Below are positions 48,001 through 58,315 of a DNA stretch of 64,000 bases, one piece after another. The notes under the pieces were generated by a model. That model did no database searches. It had not been told where the DNA came from and saw nothing but the letters and a program-made list of their open reading frames with translations. Numbering within the stretch: position 1 is the stretch's first letter; every line of letters begins with the position of its first letter. This DNA comes from Brachionus manjavacas (Eukaryota > Rotifera > Eurotatoria > Ploima > Brachionidae): the NCBI GenBank assembly GCA_019054805.1, contig JAHQIY010000016.1, forward strand, positions 372,001-436,000, written 5' to 3'. A program made the position numbers and the translations under genes.

Positions 48001-48355
48001 TTATGAGTCTGACAAAAGATTTAAGAATTTTAATATCTGAAAATAACAAAAAAATAAAATTTTATTCAATTTTTAACCAAGTTTGGAGAAATAATTAAAA
48101 AAAATAAAACTCTCTCGTTTATATTTTGATTTTTTTAGAAAAAACGACTTTAATTTTAGCCAAATGAAAAACCAAGTGCGTAAAAATACCTGCGGAGTTT
48201 TGTTCATTTTCATGTAACGTTTCATCTGTATTATTGTTTTTTTCCAAAATAGTCAAGTTGTAAAATTGCTCCAGACTAATTAACTTTTCTTTTGGTATAA
48301 TCCGATTGTGCATTGAGGACCAATCGATCTCGTCCTGATTGTGTTTGAAATCCAT
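45082..48355 (-). CDS. Orphan, Asn/Ser-rich disordered protein, two exons
   Basis: I do not recognise this gene. Exon 1 is 48355-48190 (start MDFKHNQDEIDWSSMHNR) and exon 2 is 46298-45082, joined by a 1.89-kb intron (CGCAG|GTATTT ... TTAAAG|GAAATA) with matching phase 1 (166+1217 nt, 460 aa). The long frame in exon 2 is also open for a few codons upstream of the acceptor; I prefer the spliced model because the phase fits and exon 1 has a good ATG. The product is hydrophilic, rich in Asn, Ser, Lys and Gln, without a signal peptide or membrane segment. Semi-ordered patches include NPKLTYLKRYVANFN and HSNIIPEIDELIKFKSK. It is probably an intracellular, largely disordered protein. Exon number could be larger if short exons were missed. 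Confidence 0.65.
46299..48189 (-). other. Intron of the orphan two-exon gene
   Basis: 1.89 kb of AT-rich intron between the two coding exons of the minus-strand orphan. No nested gene or repeat is recognised. Confidence 0.55.
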
Positions 48356-50478
48356 TTTGTGTCAAGTATGCAATTACTTTATAGTATAAAAATTTTCATT
48401 TTAAGATCAATTTAGAAATTAGATTATAAAAATAGTCGTCAATGTATCCCCAAATTCAACACTTGGGAGACTCTAAAATTAAGCTATTTTTAATGTTATT
48501 TTTATGAATCTGAAACAAACACAAACTTCAATAATAATTATTGCGATTTGCTTTGTTTATTGACGATTAATTATTTCTAATTTCAACTAAAATAATAATT
48601 GTATCCCTGAGGCACTATTTGAAAACACTTTTTTTCCAAACTGTTACTGTTTCTCGCTGAAATTTTGAACAATATTTTATTTGAAAAAACATAAGCAAAT
48701 TGAATTTTATTTTTTGATTTCTTGAATTGTTTGAAGCTGAAGTCTAATTATTGTAACCTACCAGCTTGGCGCCTTTTAACCATTTTAATAAAACTTAAAC
48801 AATTTTTTATATTTTTATCAATCAAAAAAACTTATAAATTAATTATCTTTTTAAAATTTTTAACTCGCAATACTTCAAAAACATGGGAATAAATAAAATT
48901 TATTTATGAAAAATTGATTTTGCTTTAAGATTTACTCTTAATTAACAATCAATACAAATTAGATCTTAAAATTAAAAAAATTTATGATATTTATTAACTG
49001 CTCTTTTGTCCGGTGAAGTAATCAAGGAAGTTCTGAATAATAGCGTTTGCCTGTGGCTTTTACAGATGGAAAAAGTCTAAAATTTTATACAGAAAGTTTT
49101 CTTGCGGCACTCAAACCCTCAAGACAATGCAACTTTGCTAAAACTAAATGAATTAGTAATCAAATTCGATGTGGATGAAATCTTGTGTTAAAAAAAAATC
49201 AAAGATGTTCAATCAATTTAAACTCGTCCAAAATTCATATCCCAAGGTTAGGAATTTATATTTTCAAGAACTTAAGTCAAATATTTAAAAAATAATTCTC
49301 AATTTTTGGCTCAATCCTATTTTTACAAATAAAAATTCGTAAATGCTAAATCTAGCTGGCTCTCGGTTTTGAAAATAAAAATGAGATGGATGTTTAATAA
49401 GATTATGAGGATCAAGAAGATTTTCAAGCAAAAGGTGAACTAAAGCAATTGATTGTTCAGTAGCAATGAATCCAATTCCGGTCCCTGAATCAAAAATGGA
49501 TGACAAACTTAAGAATAGACACAATCAGCTAAGACGTTTTTGAAGTCAATATCAATATTTTTTGTTTATTTGAGTCTATTTACTTAAATTTTCCTTTTTC
49601 TGATTTTCATTACGAACTGTCTTTATTTTTTATAAATTCTTCTTAAAACAATTAATTTTTGCAAATATTTTAAGCTTTTTTAAATCAATATTCCTAACTG
49701 TCAAGGATTGATAATTATAGGTTGTTAATCTGATAAAATTTTATTTAAATTATATTTCGCCTTACACTCAATAAATCAAAGACTTTTCCCTTAGATGACA
49801 TAATTAAAAGGATTCAAAGATTAAATAAAATAATGGTTTAAAAAATCAAAACAGATAAAAAGCAGTGATATTTTCATGGACTTATTTCATCAAGTTTATT
49901 GCCAGGATCATGGTCATAGAAGTGGAAAAAAATCAAGTTTTATATTTAAAATTTTTTCTCAAATGAACTAGAATCAATTTCACTTTTTTTCAGAAATTTT
50001 TTAAAATAAAATATAAAAAATATCCTGTTAGTAAATAAAAACTAGAAAAACATTCAAGTAAATAAATATTTTTATAAAATTTAAACAAAGACTTTTTGAT
50101 TTTTATATTCTTTTGATCGTTTGGCAAAATCAATTAATACAAAAAAAAATGATGAATTAATTATTTTAAAAGCTAATTAAGTTGTTTTTAAAATTAAAAT
50201 TTGATTTAATTTATTCCATTCGAAATTTATAAAATAATTGAAAATTTTTACAAAAATAAAAACTTTTTTTTTAAAAATTAGATGATTAAAATAAATTTAA
50301 TGAGAATAGCTACACAAACAATACTTTAAGTTCATTGACCGTCTTATATTTTTGCTAAATTTCACAAAACATTAAAGAACTATTCAAAAATTTTAAAGAG
50401 AAAAAATCTGCAAACTTTATTATTCAACTCGGCAATTTATTAAAATTTGCCTTTAATTGAAATTTTTGAAAAAAAAAA
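48356..50478. other. Intergenic with one exon-like open frame
   Basis: AT-rich spacer between two minus-strand genes. The minus-strand frame at 49524-49285 has exon-like features: a possible acceptor (ATTCTTAAG), protein-like content (FDSGTGIGFIATEQSIALVH, then NLLDPHNLIKHPSHFYF) and a donor GTAAAAATAG after FSIYEFLF. On the plus strand about 60 codons at 49014-49190 are open apart from one stop (EVIKEVLNNSVCLWLLQMEK, then VFLRHSNPQDNATLLKLNEL). Neither could be joined to other exons, so I call no gene. Confidence 0.35.
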
Positions 50479-53400
50479 TTATGCCCTTGTCAATTGTGGG
50501 ATATTAATCTCTACTTCGGAATCGGAATCAGTATCGCCCGCGCCTTGACCATTAGAATGACTTAATTTATTCAAACTCTCTGCTTCTTCATCATCACTAT
50601 TTTGGTTTAGTCTAGTAAAACCATTCTTTCTATTAGCATTCTTATTTAGCCATTTTCCAATTTTTCTGTGTCTTTTTTCTATTTTTGATCCGACATTGTT
50701 CAATTTTCCCATGTTCTTTAGTCTGACGATAAGTGCCAATAACACCACGAAAACTAATGGTATCCCCAAGAAGCCCATTATAAACAAGGATGTTCTAAAA
50801 TTTTCTTTGTCCGGATCTGGATTATTGCCTGTGTGGGGATTTTTTTTTAGCTTTCCATTTGTGTAATTAAAATTTACCAGAGCATATTTGAAAATTTTCG
50901 GCGGATTTAGGTTGCCGATGAAAATTTCTGATGCGTCATCATTAAGTTCTAATTCATGAGGAGTACGAATATCCGGGTGAAGATTTATAGTTGCAAATAC
51001 ATTACCGGTTTTGACCGAAATCAAAAATATTTTTTTCTCATACTGCTTTTCCTCTCTTGAATTGTAGCCATTAATAGCATAAAGAACCGAGGCATTGTTG
51101 GAAGCAAATGCAACACTATAAATAGGTCCAAAGTCTGGCGCAGTCATGTGATGAATTAAATTTCCATGCAAATCAAAGCATTGAATTCGAAAATTTTCTC
51201 TATCCGCAATGCACATTAAATTTTTCTGTTCGTTTAGTGCAATCGAGTGCGGGACATAAAAATGAGAGGGCATACCTTCATCTTCACTTGACCACTCTGT
51301 TATGTATTCACCATGCTTACTGAATTTAACAATTCGTGAATTACAATAGCCATCAGCCACAAAAAAATCTCCATTTTTCAAAACGGCTACATCAGCCGGT
51401 TGGCATAAATGTTTTCTATCACTACCAGGTATCATTTGTTCACCAATTTCTAAAACCGGTTGTTTTGTATTCTTTGGAGAAAATTTTAAAACTTGATGAC
51501 GCGCCACATCGGTCACCCATATATTACCCTCAGAGTCAAGTGTTAAACCATGTGGTAAATAGAACCTTAAAAAAATTGTTAAATAAAAAAATTTAGTTTA
51601 ATTCAGCCTCAGTATTGATTTGAAATGATGGTCGACGGTAGTTTGGGAAAATTTTTGTAAAATTTCTTTAATATTTTTTAACGTAATAATGCGTTAATTT
51701 ACTGTATCCTACAAGTAAAAACTGTATCGTTTATCTCCTGGTATTTTCTATCATTTTTTAATTTAATTCTTTTTATTATTTGTATTAATGATTTAACCGA
51801 AAAAATGAAGTTTGAATGAAATTTTTGTAGAAGATACCATTTTTGTAGGAACTATTCTAATGACATGAAGTAAAGTTGAAATATTTAGAGATTAAAGTTC
51901 GCGGGATGCAAAACTTCCATACTATCTTCATATATGAATTTTGACTTCATTTTTAGATTCTAGGTTAAGAAAACTTATGGTTAGCCAAAATTTTAGGGGG
52001 AGTCAAAAATTTATTTTTTTTGGCTAGGGGGTCTGAAACTTTACAGCTTTAAATATACTATATCTTATTTTAGCTTTTTTGTCTCAGAATTTTATCAAAC
52101 GAATTTACTCAATCGACATATTTTCTGATAGAGAATTAAATGGTCTTTATTCTGAGCTGGTTATCTTGAAAAAAAAAATTGAGAAATTTTTCGGAAAAAA
52201 ATCGGAAAAATTTTGACATTTTTTAACTTTTTTGGGATCTACTCTTTACCAAACCCCTTAACCTATATATTTTTTACAAATTCTAAAACTAGACAAAATA
52301 ATGAACAAAACTATGGTTTTACTTTTTTTTATTTATTTAGTTTAAAAATTTTTATAATCGCTCAAAAAGTGTTCATTTTTTTTTTTTAATTTTTTTTTGA
52401 AATATTTTCAAATTTTATAAAATAAATATTAATTTTTGACATCTTTTTACATAATTATAAAATTTTGAATTCATTTTGAAATTTTTAGTAATTTTTCAGA
52501 CTTTAGGTAACTTAAAAATGCCACTCAAATCAACCTTTTACCAAAGTAGAATCTCAAATTTTGGAAGTTGTGCTGAAAAAAAAGAGGTAGTTAAATCATC
52601 AGATGAAACATCTTCTGAAACAGTAACTCCTTCAAATTATAATCCCATTGGTGATGATACTTTCGAAGATACTACTGCAAAATTAGACGATTTTTTTTTG
52701 TTAAACTCACATCATAGCTATTATTATTATTATTATTATTGTAAAACCAAGTATAATACCTGATCTTTAAAAATATCAAAAAAAATCTAAATATTTAAAA
52801 TGATACGAGAAAAAAATAATTAACTATTGTACAAATTATTCTGTATAATAAGTAAAAGAATAAAACTTTATATTATTATCATTACAGTTTATTTAAAATG
52901 AATGCCTTTTAGACGATTTAAAAGTAAAACTTGATAAAAAAAGAATAAGACAAAAATCTTTAATTTACAAAATTAATTATTAAAATTTATATTAAAGATT
53001 TTTACCAAATTAAGTTATCAATAAATTAAAGAATTTGATTTTTGAGTTTTTTACAATATATTTCAATTTAAATTTTTGAGTTTTTATTTTAAATAATTTA
53101 ATATTACTTATCAAAATGTCAAATCCGTTCAAATAGACCAAAAACAACAGTCTAGTAAGCCCAAGAAAGATTTACCATGTCAAAATTTACAACCAAGGTA
53201 ACAGAAAGCGTTCTAGCAAAGAAAAATCCTTTGAGTATTACTAAACTGAAAACTAAAACTGCGTCAAATATTCTATTTTAATTATAACTCCACCAAAAAC
53301 ATAAGATTTAGTTCAATTGCCACATAAGTAAGAAAAAAAAATTAAATATTTTTTTATCCATTAACTATTATTAATAATTACTAAATATTAATATAAAAAT

Positions 53401-55484
53401 CAACTTAATCATTTATTATAAGATATTAATAAAAAATGTAAAAAATCATTATTTCTAATAATATAATATCTAGTTTCATTAATCCTTTGCTAAAAAATCT
53501 GCTTAAATATCTAATAAAAATTATACTTACATATTGGACCCCCAACTTTTGATCACTTTTCCTGTGTTTATATTCATAACAACAATTGTATCGCTTGATA
53601 TTATTCTATATTTTCTTGTATTAAAACGAAATTCCTCATTAAATGAACTAAAATAAAAAAATTAGCAAAATTTTAGTCTAATATGAGCAAACATTACTCC
53701 ATTTGCCAAAATTGTGTCGCTCTATGAAAAACTATAATGCTTTCTGTCTTTTGATCAACTGCAATGCCTCCTATTTGGCCAAAATTTACGGACTCGGGAT
53801 CGTACCAGTTTTCCAAGTTGGTGTATCGGCTTACTTAAAAAAATTTGATTTATTTAAATGCAAATATGGTCATTTATGCTAAGACAACTACAAGCAGTAA
53901 GAAGAATCACAACACTTATTCTTACTTGATATAGTTTTTGGGACTAGTAAATTTAAATTATTTATATTGTCCTTAAATTTTTCATTAAATCTAGAATTTG
54001 GTCGACTATTCGAATTGTAATTGTTTAATTTAGCTAATTGTAATAATAAAGCTGGATCAATTGGGTATTCGGACTCGGTATCTTGGGACAATACATCAAG
54101 TAATGAATTCGAGTCCAAGTACGAATTATCATTCAATTCAGCTTCATTATTAAATCGATTTTTAGAGCGCATTTGCTCCACATAATCGTAATATTCATCT
54201 AAATTTGGCAAAAAAAATGGCATAGAGTTGGGTGAATTTTTCTGACTCTGTTTCCTATCTTTAACTTGATGATGAGTTTTGCTACCTTTCATGTCATGAT
54301 GGGACAAAAATTGATCAATACCATCGTCCACTTGATGAAAATTGGACGGAGGTTGTGGCTTAACTTGGGCCTCTGGTGGAATTATTGACTCCAACTGAGG
54401 ATAGGTACTTCCTGAACAAGTATCTTGAACATCCTCGGTGGTGTCTGTATAAAACATAAGGTAAATATTGCACATTTCGTCATTGTGTGTGCTTCCGGCA
54501 TACACCATTCTGTTTTCATCATTGTGATAAGTGCAAATGCCTAAAAGAGCATCACCGTCTTTAATGTCATATATTTCATCAGTTGGATAGAATGCCTGCG
54601 GCCATTGAGGGTCTCCTTTGGCCAATTTGGTCCACTCGTTATGACGAACTCTATATGCTGCATTTACATCACCATGAGAATGAGCATGAACCCGATAAGC
54701 AAACATTTTCAGAGTTTTTCCGGAGTATTTACAGGAAAATTTTGTGGAATATTCTAAATAAAAACTTAAAAAAAAGGAAAAATAATATTTTTATTTACGT
54801 TTAGTCCTAGATGGGATCCCGATATAATTAGCAACCATTAGCATGATTCCAGCTTGGTACTTTGGTCTAATTAGATGGTTAGATTTTTGAAACAAAAATA
54901 GGTTTTGAATTAGCTTACGGTCTTTCAGTGAATGTGATTCCCAAGCCCGATTGATCATTTTGAACTTTTATCAAATAGTGAATATTGATGACAATGTATT
55001 TGTATGGTGTTTTTGGTCCGACTTTGAATGCCACATTTTCGGGAAGTTCCAAAGACGGAGCGTTTCGACCCCATGCGTACAAAATTGTCTTTGGTCCTTG
55101 ACAGACTATGTTTTCACAATTCCATGACTGAGATTCTGTCGCAGGTTTTTCGCATCCAAATGCGAATATATGGTGAGCGATTGCTGCTGTTGCCAATGGT
55201 TCCACATTAGCTTAAATTTAAAATGGCTTAATTTTATTCTCAATCATAAATAAACACCCGAAATGAATATAATTTATTGAGACTTAAAAATTATTTAACA
55301 ATTTTTCCCTATTGATTTTTTTATTCAAAAAAAAACCTTATATTGCGTCACATAACTTTTCAAATTTTTAATAACAATAATAATTAACTGGAAAAAATTA
55401 AATATGGCTATAAAAGAGACAAAACTTACTTATATACTGCTGGTATTCTGATAACTTGTAACTTGTACACATGTAAGCATCTTC
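50479..55484 (-). CDS. PAM: Bifunctional peptidylglycine alpha-amidating monooxygenase (PHM-PAL), 5' end missing
   Basis: PAM makes C-terminal amides on neuropeptides in secretory granules: PHM hydroxylates the terminal Gly and PAL cleaves it. Exons: 55484-55430, 55210-54919, 54866-54799, 54753-53926, 53833-53698, 53647-53531 and 51565-50479, with phases agreeing (860 aa seen). The PHM copper ligands are all present: HH in AIAHHIFAFGC, His in VINIHYL, HxH in YRVHAHSHG, and Met in DEMCNIYLMF. A hydrophilic linker follows. PAL has its three zinc His in FYLPHGL, VPHSIAL and TPHELEL, with Arg in VFHRATQ and ADRENFR and Tyr in DGYCNSR; the Asp that usually follows the third His is Glu here. A membrane helix (FLGIPLVFVVLLALIV) and an acidic cytoplasmic tail end the protein. 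The first exon (signal peptide and about 30-60 PHM residues) was not found between 55.5 and 58.3 kb. Confidence 0.95.
51566..53530 (-). other. Long intron inside the PAL domain of PAM
   Basis: A 1.97-kb intron interrupting the PAL region just before FYLPHGL. On the plus strand it holds an 81-codon open frame from the ATG at 52518 to 52763 (MPLKSTFYQSRISNFGSCAE, then SSETVTPSNYNPIGDDTFED, ending in a run of Tyr from a (tat)n microsatellite). Its composition is protein-like, but there is no homology or splice support. It might be a nested gene or chance. Confidence 0.4.
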
Positions 55485-58315
55485 CTTAATTAGAAAAAAT
55501 TAGAAAACTTGATTATTGATCAAATAAGTTTGATACTTTTTGAGTGGTGACATTTGACATTAGAATATTAATTCTTTCAGCATTTGATCGAGTGATTAAT
55601 AAGAATATGATTGTGTATATAGTGTATTTGAGATTCGGGCTCGTCAGAATTCCATTTTTCATGAATGAATATATTTCACAATTTTTCATTATTTGTTAAG
55701 ATACATAAAAATGATTAAAATTAAATTGAAAATAAAAATTTAGATCATGAAATGTGATTCAATGGGGAGGAGATAATTTATCTAAAACAAAAATAAATAC
55801 TAAACAATAGGCTATTTAGATTAAGAGAAACAAGACATCGCCATAAAACTATTTTAGCTTATTTTAAGTAAAATATTTTATTATAATTCTATTTTTGAGA
55901 AACTACTAATGTCATACTTTTTTTTGAAAATATTTTTTTTCATTTTGAATTGCAAGTCACAGAAAAAAAGAGAAAAATGACTATTGTATTTTCCATTTAA
56001 AATTATCATAATAATTTATTGCAAATGGATGTTCGGTCTCTTGAAATTTTGCTATTTAATCTAATATTAAAAATATATCGATTTTTGGCTCTTCTTTATT
56101 TTAAACTATTTGATCACAGAGGCGTTTTGCTGCTGATAATTTTGTCATGCAAAAAATTTAGGTAAACTAGTGAGCTAACAAATCGCTTTGACAGCATATT
56201 TCGAGAATATTTCATTCCTATTCTAAATATAAAAAAATTTGCTGGGCTGAATCAAAAAAAATCTAAATAAAAATTTAAATTTAACCCTAATGAGTTAAAT
56301 TACATAAATAATGATAATAAATGTCATGGTAATATTACACATTCGGCTTAGTTGGTAGGTTGTATAAGGCATTTGTTAGGCCACACTTAGAATACGCAGA
56401 ATTGGTCTGAAATCCCCATCTAAAGAAGCAAAATGATAAATCTTTTAGAGTTGGTTCAAAAACCGGCAATGAAAATAGTTCCAAAGCTAAAAAAAGCGAA
56501 GTTATGTCGAAAGGCTTGACGATTTGATCTTAGCTGTCCTAGAAACAAGGATTGAGTGGAGATTTACCGATTATGTACAATATAGTATGCAGATTAGACA
56601 AAATTACCTGGTATAAACATCAAATCTTCGAAAGGAATCAAGAAACAAATTTACATCAGATATTTAAAGATTTTAAAATGAAGAAACAATTGGTAAAAAA
56701 CTGTGACCAATTCAAAAATCAAAAATTTTAAATGATTTTAAAAATAATAAAGATAAACTAAATTTTGGTAAACTATTAAAAGGTGACTAGATCTCATTTC
56801 AGATAGCTTTTTTCCTTCTTATTAAATTAATAAGTATTTTTTGAATTATCATTAAAGATATTAAAGAATAAAAAGCGATTTTTCATTAATTCAAAAAAAA
56901 ATAAATTTTTACTTTTAAATAATAAGAGAACAAAAAAAAATTAGCTTTTTAAAGATTTCCATTGAAAGTATGCGAGTTGCACATTAATTTTTTTCAAAAA
57001 ATTTTCTTTGTTAATTTCCATTTCGATCAGACGTTTTAGTTAAGATAAAAAATTTAAAACATGAATCATTTTATAAATTTTTGATATTTTCTTTCAATTT
57101 TTTTAGTCATTTTTATGCAATTACAACTATTTTACAAAAATTTAAATAACTTATTTTTAACCTCAAAATTAATCTCAAATATAGAATATATTCCTTTAAA
57201 AAACATTATCAAAAGTCTTGGCTTTGCACTTTTTAAATTTACCATCCAAAAACTTTGTTCAGTTTTATGGATTATTTTTTAGATTTGTTAATATTCTTGC
57301 ATTTAATTATACTTTATAATGAATCTGTATTTATTTTATCAAAAATTCATTTATCGTAAGTGGTATCGGCTTGAATGAAAAGAGGCTTATTGTCGATTAA
57401 CACTTGGATGTTCGTTTTTTTTAACCCATTTTCAAAATTTTATAAACTCATTTTTCAAAATTCAAATTTCGGGTTGATTTATCTAGTTTATCTTTTTTTT
57501 TTATCTTTTATATTTACTAGTACAAATATTCTTTTTTCTTTCTGGTAGAATAAGAAAAAATTTTGAGATAAAAATTTAAATAGAAGATTATGTAACATGA
57601 TAATCTATACACATCTTTATTTTTATAATTTATAATTCAATGCTTAATCATTACGCAAACAGACAAAAGTTTTCTAGTGAGCAAAGAGAATGAATCGAAT
57701 TTAAAAATGAACTAGGAATGATAAATGAAATACTAATTGGTAAAATGTAATTTTAAATTTTAAAGCATTTTCTTTCGGTTTTCAGTAAATTTAAGAAGAT
57801 TTTTTATTTTCAAAAGGTAAAGTTAGTTTTGCAATTTTAAAAGACGGAAAAATTGGCTGAATTTGCACTTTGAAATGTCATCTTATGCATTTGAATTAAA
57901 ACAAAAAAAATCAATTTTTAATTGTGAATAAATTATTAAAATTGGCGAAGAATTTGTTATTTAACTACTTTTAGTTATGTTTTATGCAAAAAAAATAACA
58001 ACCTAAAATAGGAGATAAATTAAGTTAAACAAAAAGTTGGCGACTTGATTTTATTAAATAACGGTCGATCAATTGTTTATTTTTAATTAAAATAAATATC
58101 TGCAAGGCTTGTATAATCCGATTATAAATATGTTTCTGTGAGAAGTTTAATTAGCCAAATATTTTTTGAATTATTAGCCTCTAAAATCGATTTAAATGGC
58201 CTCTAGAACCGTCTCGTTCAAAACTATTTAAAAAGCTTGTTGTTTTTTAGATGAGATTTGATGAAAGTATTTGAGTTTTTAAACAAATGCGAAGAAAAAA
58301 TTTACCAAAATTGAA
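55485..58315. other. Divergent region between PAM and the LRRK1-like gene
   Basis: PAM reads left and the ankyrin-LRR gene reads right, so both promoters and PAM's missing first exon should lie here. I could not identify that exon. The only recognisable content is the LINE fragment at 56345-56735. Confidence 0.5.
56345..56735 (+). mobile_element. 3' fragment of a non-LTR retrotransposon
   Basis: The plus strand translates as LGRLYKAFVRPHLEYAELV, then a stop and NPHLKKQNDK. After frame changes it reads QKPAMKIVPKLKKAK and DLSCLETR. The block RLYKAFVRPHLEYA is the conserved C-terminal motif of CR1/Jockey-type reverse transcriptases. It is heavily decayed and truncated at both ends. Confidence 0.7.
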
